NCBI GenBank assembly: GCA_964570935.1
Contig: CAZMZP010000084.1
Span: forward strand, 1-29,465
DNA length: 29,465 nt
Source: JAFGJU01 sp964570935
Lineage (GTDB): Bacteria; Eisenbacteria; RBG-16-71-46; JAFGJU01
Direction: 5' to 3'
Both the position numbers and the translations under genes were made by a program. Below the pieces are notes generated by a model. That model worked only from the letters and a program-made list of their open reading frames with translations, was not told where the DNA came from and ran no database searches. This document shows, piece by piece, positions 15,259 through 23,877 of this stretch. Every line of letters begins with the position of its first letter. Positions within the stretch are counted from its first letter, which is position 1.

Positions 15259-18200
15259 ATGCCCACGCAATGGACTTGCCGGTCCCTGTCAGTAAACGAG
15301 GCCGGACCGAACGTAATCCGGCTGCTTGCGTCGCTGCTTGTCCTGGTCTGCGCGCTGGGCTCTGGTACCCTGACCGGTATCGCCCTCTGCGAGCCGGCAC
15401 CAGAGCCTCAACCCTGTCAATCAGACAGCCTGCTCGGCACCCCAGTACTTACAGAGGGCACATCCTTGCCCGGGGGACACAACTTGCCGTTCCACCCGGC
15501 AAGAGCGGCGCGTCTAGCCAGCGGAGGTTCGGACAAGGTTAACACAGGAGTTGCCCCCACGGCGGGCGCCACCGCAAGCCCCGGGGTGAGCCCACCGTTT
15601 CAAATCGGCCAAGACTTCTTTGGTCCCGCTGAGCGTGACCAAAGATGCGTTGCTGTCGCCTACGGTGCGGGTAGCTACCTTGCGGTCTGGTCCGATGCCC
15701 GCAGCGGCACGAGTGACTTGTACGGCGCCAGAGTGAGTTCGTCTGGCGAAGTACTCGATGGCAGCGGCATACCTATTTGCACGGAGATTGGGGGGCAGAG
15801 TTGGCCCTCGGTTTCGTTCGATGGCAGTAACTTCCTGGTGGTGTGGGAGGACGGCCGCAGTCCCGGATCTGACATCTACTGCTCGCTAGTGAGCCCTGCG
15901 GGCATCGTCCTTACCCCGGGCGGCATTTCGGTTTCCAGTGCCAGTGGATACCAGCTGCGTCCCACGGTCTCATTCGACGGAGCGAACTACCTGGTGGCCT
16001 GGCAGGACAGCCGTTCCGGCTCGCTTGACATCTACGGCACCAGGCTCAGCCAGGCCCTGAGTGTGCTGGACCCGGCCGGCATACCAATCTGTGTGGCGGC
16101 GGGAGATCAGTACTACCCAGAGGCGGCCTTCTGTTCTGGTGGGTTCATGGTTGTGTGGCAGGACCTCCGCAGCGGCACCGAGTGGGACGTTTACGGCTCG
16201 CGCGTCAGCGCCGCCGGATCCGTGCTGGACCCAGCGGGCATACCAATCCTCACCGGGTACAGCCATCAATGGGTGCCTGACATTGCCTCTGATGGAACTG
16301 CCTTTCTGGTCGCCTGGGCCGACGGACGCGCCACTGGCAGCGACACGCACAGCGATATCTACGGAACCAGGGTAGATGTTTCGGGGGTGGTACTCGATCC
16401 CGGAGGATTCGCAGTCTCAACTGCGGCGCTGATGCAGCACTGGCCGGCAGTTGCGTATGACGGCGCGAATTACGTGATAGCGTGGGAGGATAAGAGAAGC
16501 GGTTCGTGCGACACATACGCAGCGAGAGTCAACAGTTCCGGGGCGGTCATCGACCCATCGGGCATCCTTGTGTGCTCCGCGACAGACGAGCAGTACTATC
16601 CCGCGGTGGCTTCGGAAGGGGCCGCGTGCCTCGTGGTCTGGGACGACCATCGCTTCGGGACTGACTGGAACATCTTTGGAACGCCTCTCGCCGCAGACGG
16701 GTCGGTCGCGGAGCCTGACGGAGTGCTGATATCATCTAAGCTCAACCCCAACTCGCAGTACTTCCCTGCCGTGGCGTTCGACGGCACGAACTATCTGGTC
16801 GTCTGGGACGACACCTACGAAGGCCCATTGGAGATCTTTGCCGCCAGGGTCGATTCGCTCGGTAATGTCCTGGACGTCAACTCAATCCCGGTATCGACTG
16901 CTCCGGGAGACCAGGCTGAGCCAACCGTGGCCTTCGACGGCACCAACTATTTTGTGGTATGGGAGGATCTTCGAAGTGCCACTGAGTGGGACATTTACGG
17001 GGCCCGCGTGAGCACTTCCGGGGTGGTTCTCGACCCCGCAGGAATACCCATCTGCACCGCCGTGAGTCATCAATGGTGTCCCTCCGTGGCGTTCGATGGC
17101 ACGAACTACCTCGTGGTCTGGGGAGACGCCAGGTCCAGCGGAACTGACCAGCAGGCGGACATCTACGGCACCCGTGTCACAACCGCTGGCGTAGTACTGG
17201 ATCCCGCGGGCATAGCTATCGGCGTGGCGCTGGGTTCGCAGATGTGGCCCAAGTTGGCCTTCGACGGAGCTAACCACAGTGTTGTCTGGCAGGACACGCG
17301 CGGCGGGAATTGTGACATCTACGGAGCCAGAGTCACACCGTCGGGCACAGTACTTGACCCGGCCGGAATACCGATCTCAACGGCCGCGGTCGAGTCATAC
17401 ATGCCGGCCATCGCTTTTGACGGCACTGACTACCTGGTAGTCTGGGAAGACAACCGGACCGGAGTAGACTTCGGCATTTACGGCACAAAGTTGACGCGGG
17501 GCGGTCTGGTTCTGAACCCCGGTGGCATCACCATCTCAGACGCCGCGTATCACCAGCTGGAACCGTGCGTCGCCTTCGACGGCTGCGAATACGTCGTGGC
17601 CTGGCAGGATCTTCGTAGCGGCATCTACTATGATGTGTACGCGACTCGTGTCAGTCGCGCCGGAACCGTTCTCGACGGCGGGGGAGTGCTCATCTCCACC
17701 GGACCCGAGCATGAATTGAAGCCGGCCGTCGCCTCTGCCAGGCTTGGCAGCTTCTTGCTAGCCTACGCATGCTACACGGCTCCGTCACCAGGCTCCGCCG
17801 CCTTCAGAATAGTCGGCAATATCTGGACCATCGAAACCGGCGGTCCCACACCCGTCCTTTTCAGTTGGGTCAAGGCCAGCGCGCAGTCCGGCTGCGTAAC
17901 GCTCGCGTGGCGGGTATCTACTGACCTTCCGTCATCCGCGTTTTCAATCCTCAGGTCCGGATCTGTCGATGGGCAGTTTACGGCGCTCGATGTCCTGATT
18001 TTGAGAAGCGCGGAGGGTGAGTTCTCGTGCTCCGACAGACGGGTCGCCCCGGGGCAAACATACTGGTACAAGATAGTGGCCGGCTCGGGAACTCTGAGCG
18101 AGTCTTTCGGTCCGATCGAAGTGGCGGTTGCGTGTGCACCGCCGCTCGACAGGGTCGGGAGTCCTTATCCGAATCCATTCAACCCGCTCTGCACGATTCC

Positions 18201-18423
18201 ATTTGAGCTGGCCGCCCCCGGGCAGGTTGTCATAAGAATCTACGACGTGTCCGGAACAGTCGTGAAAACGCTGGTTAACGGCTGGAGGACGGCGGGCGCG
18301 CACGAGGAAACGTGGGACGGCCGCAGTGACCTGGGTTCGCCTCTACCCTCGGGTGTGTACCTTTATGAGCTGGAAGCCCGGGATTTGATGAGAGCCTCGG
18401 GGAAGATAATCATGTCCAGATAG
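15259..18423 (+). CDS. Large secreted repeat protein with FlgD-like C-terminal domain
   Basis: A 1054-aa exported protein. The ATG follows a near-perfect ribosome-binding site (AGGAGGAGGTG). A signal peptide with a long n-region has its hydrophobic core at about 21-45. Residues about 125-845 consist of 14 tandem units of 51-56 residues with the core FDGTNYLVVWEDLRS, then DIYGARVS, G, VLDPAGIPI and a closing Q. The pattern suggests beta-propeller blades. A fibronectin-like stretch follows (about 865-960: VTLAWRVSTD, SILRSGS, TYWYKIVAG). The last 85 residues (SPYPNPFNP ... IRIYDVSG ... LPSGVYLYELEA) form a FlgD-like immunoglobulin domain, commonly found at the C-terminus of exported proteins in FCB-type bacteria. 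Probably displayed at or released from the cell surface. Ligand unknown. Confidence 0.88.
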   Translation: MPTQWTCRSLSVNEAGPNVIRLLASLLVLVCALGSGTLTGIALCEPAPEPQPCQSDSLLGTPVLTEGTSLPGGHNLPFHPARAARLASGGSDKVNTGVAPTAGATASPGVSPPFQIGQDFFGPAERDQRCVAVAYGAGSYLAVWSDARSGTSDLYGARVSSSGEVLDGSGIPICTEIGGQSWPSVSFDGSNFLVVWEDGRSPGSDIYCSLVSPAGIVLTPGGISVSSASGYQLRPTVSFDGANYLVAWQDSRSGSLDIYGTRLSQALSVLDPAGIPICVAAGDQYYPEAAFCSGGFMVVWQDLRSGTEWDVYGSRVSAAGSVLDPAGIPILTGYSHQWVPDIASDGTAFLVAWADGRATGSDTHSDIYGTRVDVSGVVLDPGGFAVSTAALMQHWPAVAYDGANYVIAWEDKRSGSCDTYAARVNSSGAVIDPSGILVCSATDEQYYPAVASEGAACLVVWDDHRFGTDWNIFGTPLAADGSVAEPDGVLISSKLNPNSQYFPAVAFDGTNYLVVWDDTYEGPLEIFAARVDSLGNVLDVNSIPVSTAPGDQAEPTVAFDGTNYFVVWEDLRSATEWDIYGARVSTSGVVLDPAGIPICTAVSHQWCPSVAFDGTNYLVVWGDARSSGTDQQADIYGTRVTTAGVVLDPAGIAIGVALGSQMWPKLAFDGANHSVVWQDTRGGNCDIYGARVTPSGTVLDPAGIPISTAAVESYMPAIAFDGTDYLVVWEDNRTGVDFGIYGTKLTRGGLVLNPGGITISDAAYHQLEPCVAFDGCEYVVAWQDLRSGIYYDVYATRVSRAGTVLDGGGVLISTGPEHELKPAVASARLGSFLLAYACYTAPSPGSAAFRIVGNIWTIETGGPTPVLFSWVKASAQSGCVTLAWRVSTDLPSSAFSILRSGSVDGQFTALDVLILRSAEGEFSCSDRRVAPGQTYWYKIVAGSGTLSESFGPIEVAVACAPPLDRVGSPYPNPFNPLCTIPFELAAPGQVVIRIYDVSGTVVKTLVNGWRTAGAHEETWDGRSDLGSPLPSGVYLYELEARDLMRASGKIIMSR
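15637..17790 (+). repeat. Fourteen tandem 150-170-bp coding repeats
   Basis: The DNA encodes 14 head-to-tail units of 51-56 residues. Each begins with a Pro-x-[VIL]-[AS]-[FY]-[DS]-G element and contains the VVW-[EQG]-D-x-R core and the IYG-x-[RK]-[VL] strand. Units 2, 3, 6, 9 and 13 are nearly the same length. Units 5 and 10 carry an insert of three or four residues at the same place (GSDTHSDIYG and GTDQQADIYG). Units 1 and 14 are the most divergent. Nucleotide identity between units is moderate, so this is an old duplication series. Confidence 0.85.
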
Positions 18424-18444
18424 TTGAAGTGACAAGTAAAACCC

Positions 18445-18481
18445 ATCGGCCCTGGCAGCGCCGTCGTGCGCCAGGGCCGAT
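18445..18481. terminator. Rho-independent terminator, probably bidirectional
   Basis: A perfect 11-bp inverted repeat, ATCGGCCCTGG (18445-18455) and CCAGGGCCGAT (18471-18481), encloses a 15-nt loop. Downstream on the plus strand is a short TTT, and on the minus strand GGGTTTTAC. It lies 22 bp after the stop of the repeat-protein gene and 72 bp beyond the stop of the convergent lipoprotein gene, so it can serve both. Confidence 0.8.
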
Positions 18482-18552
18482 TTCGTCACGGGCCGGTCGT
18501 CCAGTGCGCAAGCGGAAATCCGCGAACGAACGCTGGCAGACTCCCAGCCCCG

Positions 18553-18912
18553 TTATTTCTTCTTGAGCATTGCCTTGATCTGGTCGACCCTCGCCGGGTC
18601 CTGCATCAGCGTAAGCATGAACTGATCGGCGGTCACGGCGTTGGCCGCGAGCTTGCTGATCATCTCGCCCGCCAGGTTCGGGTCACCCACGATCTTGTCC
18701 ATCAGCGTGCCGGTCGAGGCCTTATCCGCGAAGATGGAATCCATCATCTTCGCCAGGGCGTCGGGGCTGCCCGCGATGCTCTTCACGAGCTGGTCCACCG
18801 CCTGCGGGTCCTGCATCAGCCGGTCCATCATCTTCTGCCTGTCACAGCTCACTACCGAGAAGAGGAGCGCGAAGGCGCAGACAAAAACCAGAAAGTAAGC
18901 GATCTTCCTCAC
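18553..18912 (-). CDS. Small lipoprotein with repeated DP motifs, function unknown
   Basis: A 119-aa protein with a lipoprotein signal peptide (MRKIAYFLVFVCAFALLF then SVVSC, lipid-modified Cys23). The frame is open to a GTG at 18921, but AAGGAGGTG overlaps that codon and sits 6 nt ahead of the GTG at 18912, which is therefore the start. The mature part is helical and built of three similar segments, each with a DP step: LMQDPQAVDQLV, IVGDPNLAGEMI and LMQDPARVDQIK. It is Met-rich and ends in a Lys run. The gene lies 98 bp downstream of gyrA on the same strand and may be cotranscribed or independent. I do not recognise the family. Confidence 0.7.
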   Translation of the reverse strand: MRKIAYFLVFVCAFALLFSVVSCDRQKMMDRLMQDPQAVDQLVKSIAGSPDALAKMMDSIFADKASTGTLMDKIVGDPNLAGEMISKLAANAVTADQFMLTLMQDPARVDQIKAMLKKK

Positions 18913-19010
18913 CTGAATCACCTCCTTTGCGATTTCGTCACAACCTTGTATGGCCGCGGACCGGACGACTTGCTCGGGCCGGACGCCGGCGAAGCGAAAG
19001 CAGGATGAAA

Positions 19011-21464
19011 CTACTCGTCTTCTTCCTCTCCCTCTTCACTGCCCACGACGACCCGCGCCACGGCGCCGACCTTGTCGCCCTCGTCCAGATGGATGAGCCG
19101 CACGCCCTGCGTGTTCCGGCCCATTACGGAGACTCCCTGGATGGGGAGCCGTATGATTACGCCCCGCGTAGTGATTATCATCAGCTCGTCGTTGTCGCTG
19201 ACCTGCATGACGGTCACCACCGGACCGTTTCGAGGCGTGTTCTTGACCGTGATGATGCCCTTGCCGCCCCTTCCGGTTATCCGATAGTCCTCGAACGGGC
19301 TCCTCTTCCCGTACCCGTTCTCCGTGACCACGAGCAGCGTGCCCTCGCCGGCTGCGGCGATCATCGACACCACGACGTCGTCCTTCTCAAGCGTGACTCC
19401 CTTGACGCCGCCCGCGGACCTGCCCATGGCCCGCACCATCTTCTCCGGGAACCTGATGGCCTTGCCCTGTCTCTTGGCCAGGATGATGTCCTGGTTTCCG
19501 TCGGTGATCGAGGCGTCGATCACGCTGTCGTCTTCGTCGATGCCGATGGCGACTATGCCGGCGCGGCGCGGGTTCGAGTAACTCGAAAGAGCGGTCTTCT
19601 TGATGATGCCCTTGCGCGTCGCGACGATCAGGAAGTGCTTCTCGTCAAACTCCTTCGTGTGAACGAAAGTGGCGACTCTCTCTTCCTTGCTGATCTCTAT
19701 CATGTTCACGATGGCCTTGCCCCGGGACAGCCGGCCCGCCTGCGGAACCTCGTGCACTTTCAGCCAATAGCATCTGCCCTTGTCCGTGATGAACAGTATG
19801 TAGCTGTGGGTGGAGGCGATGAACAGGTGCTCGACGAAGTCCTCCTCTTTCGTGGAGGCCCCGGTGATGCCCTTGCCGCCACGGCGCTGGCGTCTGTAAG
19901 TGCTCACCGGCAGGCGTTTAATGTACCCGCCATGGGAGATCGTTAGCACCATGTCTTCTTCTGCTATTAGGTCTTCGACCTCGAACTCGCCCGTGGCGGA
20001 CACGATTTCCGTGCGGCGCTCGTCCGCGTGACTCTTCCTCAACTCCAGGACTTCCGTCCTTATGATCTCCATGATCTTCCTGGGGCTGGCGAGTATTCCC
20101 TTCAACTTCTCTATCAGCTTGATGACCTCGATGTACTCGTCTTCTATCTTCTTTCGCTCGAGGCCGGTCAGCCTCTGGAGCCTCATGTCCAGGATGGCCT
20201 GCGCCTGTATCTCCGAGAGCTTGAACTTCGTCATGAGGCCTTCGCGCGCGGCGTCCACGTTCGCGGACTTCTTGATGAGCGCGATTATCTCGTCGATGTG
20301 GTCCAGGGCTATCTTGAGCCCCTCCAGGATGTGGGCTCTCTTCTCGGCTTCCTCGAGGTCGAACTGGGTCCTTCGCCGTATGACTTCCTGCCGGTGCTCT
20401 GTGTACAGAACGAGCATTTCTTTGAGGGTGAGGACCTTCGGCCGGTTATTGACGAGGGCCAGCATGTTACCGCCGAAGGTGCCCTGGAGCTGCGTGTGCT
20501 TGTACAGCTGGTTCAGGACGACGCGCGGCTGACCGTCGCGCTTCAGCTCTATCACAATCCTCATGCCGTCCCGGTCGGATTCGTCCCTGATGTCGGAGAT
20601 GCCGGTGATTTTCCCTCCCCTGACCAGCTCCGCTATCTTCTCCAGAACGGAGGACTTGTTCACCTGGTAGGGAATCTCGTTTATGACTATGAACTCTCTC
20701 CCAGTCTTCTCCTGAGTCTCTATGCAGGCCTTGGCCCTCATCACGATGAGGCCTCTGCCCGTCAGGTAGCAGTCCCGGATGCCCTGGCGGCCGTAGATGG
20801 TTCCGGCGGTCGGGAAGTCCGGGCCCTTCACGATGTCGAGCAGTTCCTCGCCCGTGGTCTCCGGTTCGTCTATCACTTTCACAATCGCGTCACAGATCTC
20901 GCCCAGGTTGTGGGGCGGGACGTTCGTGGCCATGCCCACGGCGATCCCGGACGCACCGTTCACGAGCAGGTTGGGCACGAGCCCCGGCAGTACGACCGGT
21001 TCCTGCCGCGACTCGTCGTAGTTGGGCTTGAAGTCCACGGTGTTCTTCTCGATGTCGCGCAGCATCTCTTCCGCAATGGCCGTAAGCCGCGCCTCGGTGT
21101 ACCGCTCGGCCGCGGGAGCGTCGCCGTCTATCGAACCGAAGTTCCCCTGACCGTCCACGAGCGGGTAGCGCATCGAGAAGTCCTGCGCCAGCCGCACCAT
21201 GGTGTCGTATACGGCGATCGTGCCGTGGGGGTGGTAGTTACCGGTCACGTCGCCCGAGATCTTCGCGGACTTCCTGTGCGGCCGGTCGTGGAGGAGGTTC
21301 AGGTCCCTCATGGCCACGAGCACGCGCCTCTGCACGGGCTTGAGCCCGTCCCGCACGTCGGGGAGCGCCCTCGAAACTATGACGCTCATCGAATAGTCGA
21401 TGTACGAGCTCTTCATCTCGTCTTCTATGTATACTGAAATGACTCTCTCTTTGTGGGGATTCAT
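19011..21464 (-). CDS. gyrA: DNA gyrase subunit A
   Basis: Type II topoisomerase subunit that cuts and rejoins DNA with GyrB to introduce negative supercoils; 817 aa, normal length. The catalytic Tyr122 is in AAERYTEARL, with residue numbering matching E. coli exactly. The winged-helix core has GLKPVQRRVL. The GyrA box QRRGGKG in the C-terminal pinwheel marks it as gyrase rather than topoisomerase IV. The tail is acidic (EEGEEEDE). In the quinolone region the sequence is HPHGTIAVYD: positions 82 and 83, usually Asp-Ser, are Thr-Ile. The start ATG has GGAG 6 nt ahead, and gyrB ends 15 bp upstream, so the two are cotranscribed. Confidence 0.98.
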   Translation of the reverse strand: MNPHKERVISVYIEDEMKSSYIDYSMSVIVSRALPDVRDGLKPVQRRVLVAMRDLNLLHDRPHRKSAKISGDVTGNYHPHGTIAVYDTMVRLAQDFSMRYPLVDGQGNFGSIDGDAPAAERYTEARLTAIAEEMLRDIEKNTVDFKPNYDESRQEPVVLPGLVPNLLVNGASGIAVGMATNVPPHNLGEICDAIVKVIDEPETTGEELLDIVKGPDFPTAGTIYGRQGIRDCYLTGRGLIVMRAKACIETQEKTGREFIVINEIPYQVNKSSVLEKIAELVRGGKITGISDIRDESDRDGMRIVIELKRDGQPRVVLNQLYKHTQLQGTFGGNMLALVNNRPKVLTLKEMLVLYTEHRQEVIRRRTQFDLEEAEKRAHILEGLKIALDHIDEIIALIKKSANVDAAREGLMTKFKLSEIQAQAILDMRLQRLTGLERKKIEDEYIEVIKLIEKLKGILASPRKIMEIIRTEVLELRKSHADERRTEIVSATGEFEVEDLIAEEDMVLTISHGGYIKRLPVSTYRRQRRGGKGITGASTKEEDFVEHLFIASTHSYILFITDKGRCYWLKVHEVPQAGRLSRGKAIVNMIEISKEERVATFVHTKEFDEKHFLIVATRKGIIKKTALSSYSNPRRAGIVAIGIDEDDSVIDASITDGNQDIILAKRQGKAIRFPEKMVRAMGRSAGGVKGVTLEKDDVVVSMIAAAGEGTLLVVTENGYGKRSPFEDYRITGRGGKGIITVKNTPRNGPVVTVMQVSDNDELMIITTRGVIIRLPIQGVSVMGRNTQGVRLIHLDEGDKVGAVARVVVGSEEGEEEDE

Positions 21465-21479
21465 CCAGATCTCCGCACT

Positions 21480-23540
21480 CTAAACGTCCAAGTTCCGCAC
21501 GGAAAGCGCGTTCTCTTCGATGAACTTGCGCCGCGGCTCGACCATGTCGCCCATGAGTATCGTGAAAATCCTGTCTGCTTCGACGCCGTCTTCGAGCGTC
21601 ACCTTGAGAAAGACCCGCGACTCGGGGTTCATCGTGGTGAGCCAGAGCTGCTCGGGGTTCATCTCGCCCAGGCCCTTGTACCGCTGCATCGTCACGCCCT
21701 GCCTTCCGAGCTTGGCCAGGATGCTGTCTCTCTCCTTGTCGTTGTAGGCGTACTGTTCTTGTTTGCCCTTCTTGATCTTATAGAGCGGGGGCTGGGCGAT
21801 GTACACGTAACCCCTTGTGATGAGCTCCTTCATGTAGCGATAGAAAAACGTCAGAAGCAGGGTGCGTATGTGGGAGCCGTCTACGTCGGCGTCAGTCATG
21901 ATGACTATCTTGTGGTAGCGTGACTTGTTGGCGTCGAAGTCCTCTTCGCCGCCCACTCCCGTGCCGATGGCGCTGATGAGAGTGCGGATCTCCTCGTTCG
22001 AGAGTATCTTGTCGAGCCGGGCTTTTTCCACGTTCAGGATCTTGCCCCTGAGCGGCAGTATCGCCTGAAACCGCCTGTCCCTTCCCTGCTTGGCGGAGCC
22101 GCCCGCGGAATCGCCCTCGACGATGTAGATCTCCGAGATGGACGGGTCCGTGGCGGAGCAGTCGGCCAGCTTCCCGGGCAGAGAGCCGCTCTCGAGCACG
22201 CTCTTTCTGCGGGCCAGCTCCCTGGCCTTTCGCGCGGCGTCCCTGGCTCTCGCGGCGCTGATGCACTTCTCCACGATTTTGCCGGCCACGGACGGATTCT
22301 CCTCGAAGAACTCGCCCAGGCCGTCGCCCACGATTGACTCGACTACCCCCTTCACCTCACTGTTACCCAGCTTGCTCTTGGTCTGACCCTCGAACTGCGG
22401 CTGCTTGAGCTTGACGCTCACGACCGCCGTCAGCCCCTCGCGCACGTCGTCGCCCGAAAGCGATATCTTGCCGTTCTTCGTCAGGCCTTCCTTGGCCGCG
22501 TAGTTGTTGATGGTCCGGGTCAGGGCGGCCTTGAACCCGATGAGGTGCGTGCCCCCCTCGACCGTGTTGATGTTATTGACGAAGCTGAAGATGTTTTCCA
22601 GGTAGGAATCGTTGTATTGAAGCCCTATCTCGACTTCCACCTCGTCCCGCAGCTTCTGGAAGTAGACCGGCTTCGGATGGAGCACGTTCTTGTTCTCGTT
22701 CAGGAATTTCACGAACGACGCGATCCCGCCGTCGTACTTGAACGTGTGCGTTTTCCCGGAGCGCTCGTCAGCGAAGTCGATGCGCACGCCTCTGTTCAGG
22801 AACGCAAGCTCCCGCAGCCGCTGCGACAGAGTGTCGAAGCTGAAGTCCATGGTCTCGAACACCGTGGCGTCCGGCTTGAACGTCACGGTCGTGCCGGTAG
22901 CCTTCGACTTGCCGCACTCCTTGAGCTTCGTCTTCGTCCTGCCCCTCTCGTAGCGCTGGTGGTAGACCTTGTCGTCCCTGGCCACCTTTACTTCCAGCCA
23001 CTCCGAGAGCGCGTTCACGACGGAAACGCCCACGCCGTGGAGCCCGCCCGACACTTTGTACGAGTCCGCGTCGAACTTGCCGCCCGCGTGGAGCGTGGTC
23101 ATGACCACCTCGACCGCCGGGAGTTTCTGTCCCGGGTGCATGTCTACCGGGATGCCGCGGCCGTTGTCCACCACCGTTACGCTGTCGTCCTTGTTGATTG
23201 TCACGGAGATGGTGTCGCAGTAGCCGGCGAGGACCTCGTCTATGCTGTTATCCACGACCTCGTAAACCAGACGATGGAGACCCCGCTGCCCCGTGCTTCC
23301 CACGTACATGCCGGGTCTCTTCCTCACGCCCTCGAGGCCCTTGAGGACCTGGATGTTTCTGGCGTCGTAATGATGGCCCTTCCCGGCCGGTTCCGCCTTG
23401 CGTTCTTCCTTCGGGGTGCGCCCTTTGTTCTTCTGACCTTTTCCCGCGGTCACGTTCTCGTCGTCCTCCTTCTCCCCTGTGTCCTCGTCCTCGGCTTCGT
23501 CGCCCACAGTCTCAACTTCGTCCGTCGAACGGCCTTTCAA
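21480..23540 (-). CDS. gyrB: DNA gyrase subunit B
   Basis: ATPase subunit of gyrase, 686 aa. The GHKL ATP site is visible: EVVDNSIDE (about 94-102), VVDNGRGIPVDMH, and GGLHGVGVSVVNALS. The transducer domain follows. The Toprim domain has EGDSAGGSAKQGRDRRFQAILPLRGKILNVEKA and the metal-binding DADVDGSH. The protein ends RRKFIEENALSVRNLDV, typical for GyrB without the proteobacterial insert. The TTG at 23540 with AGGAGGG 8-9 nt upstream is the only supported start and gives an unusual N-terminal extension of about 55 residues, acidic then basic, before the ATPase domain. It lies 45 bp after dciA and 15 bp before gyrA. Confidence 0.97.
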   Translation of the reverse strand: MKGRSTDEVETVGDEAEDEDTGEKEDDENVTAGKGQKNKGRTPKEERKAEPAGKGHHYDARNIQVLKGLEGVRKRPGMYVGSTGQRGLHRLVYEVVDNSIDEVLAGYCDTISVTINKDDSVTVVDNGRGIPVDMHPGQKLPAVEVVMTTLHAGGKFDADSYKVSGGLHGVGVSVVNALSEWLEVKVARDDKVYHQRYERGRTKTKLKECGKSKATGTTVTFKPDATVFETMDFSFDTLSQRLRELAFLNRGVRIDFADERSGKTHTFKYDGGIASFVKFLNENKNVLHPKPVYFQKLRDEVEVEIGLQYNDSYLENIFSFVNNINTVEGGTHLIGFKAALTRTINNYAAKEGLTKNGKISLSGDDVREGLTAVVSVKLKQPQFEGQTKSKLGNSEVKGVVESIVGDGLGEFFEENPSVAGKIVEKCISAARARDAARKARELARRKSVLESGSLPGKLADCSATDPSISEIYIVEGDSAGGSAKQGRDRRFQAILPLRGKILNVEKARLDKILSNEEIRTLISAIGTGVGGEEDFDANKSRYHKIVIMTDADVDGSHIRTLLLTFFYRYMKELITRGYVYIAQPPLYKIKKGKQEQYAYNDKERDSILAKLGRQGVTMQRYKGLGEMNPEQLWLTTMNPESRVFLKVTLEDGVEADRIFTILMGDMVEPRRKFIEENALSVRNLDV

Positions 23541-23585
23541 ATGGTGGCCCTCCTGTGTCGCCGCGACCCGGGCCGGGCCGGCGCG

Positions 23586-23870
23586 TCATCTCGCCAGCGA
23601 AAAAACGATGTCGTCCACGGCCTTCTTGCCCAGCCGCTCGTTCAGTCGCCGCGCTATTTCATCCTTCATGAAAGACAGCTCGTGCAGCCACGTAGTCGTG
23701 GACACGCGCACGAACAGCTTCGAATCCTTGAACGCCGACGGCCGCGCGTTGGCCGCTATCCTGGGGCCGACCACTTCGTCCCAGACCATTAAGGCCCTCC
23801 AGCCCAGGATCTTCTTGTCCAGTTCGAGTTTCTTGAGCAGCCCTTCCAGTGAGCGCGAGATGTGCTCCAT
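23586..23870 (-). CDS. dciA: DUF721 / DciA-like helicase-loading protein
   Basis: A small 94-aa protein with the DUF721 pattern: WRALMVWDEVVGPRIAANARPSAFKDSKLFVRVSTTTWLHELSFMKDEIARRLNERLG. DciA proteins help load or recruit the replicative helicase DnaB in bacteria without DnaC or DnaI, and also contact DNA. This protein contains essentially only the DUF721 core. The ATG at 23870 lies 7 bp after the dnaN stop; GGAG within the end of dnaN serves as ribosome-binding site. The location between dnaN and gyrB is the common one for this family, normally next to recF, which is missing here. Confidence 0.85.
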   Translation of the reverse strand: MEHISRSLEGLLKKLELDKKILGWRALMVWDEVVGPRIAANARPSAFKDSKLFVRVSTTTWLHELSFMKDEIARRLNERLGKKAVDDIVFSLAR

Positions 23871-23877
23871 GCGGGAA

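Noticed and set aside
15637..17790. Repeat region as a CRISPR array or satellite
   Set aside because: The repeats are 150-170 bp, diverged, and keep one open reading frame encoding a protein repeat.
20028..21437. Plus-strand open frame of 469 codons opposite gyrA
   Set aside because: Shadow of gyrA codon structure; translation is Leu/Val/His/Arg-rich with no motif.
19011..23540. Possibility that the gyrase pair is topoisomerase IV (parC/parE)
   Set aside because: The GyrA box QRRGGKG is intact, and the genes lie in the dnaA-dnaN block in gyrB-gyrA order.
22545..23792. Plus-strand open frame of 415 codons opposite gyrB and dciA
   Set aside because: Antisense to two conserved genes and spans their boundary; no domain.
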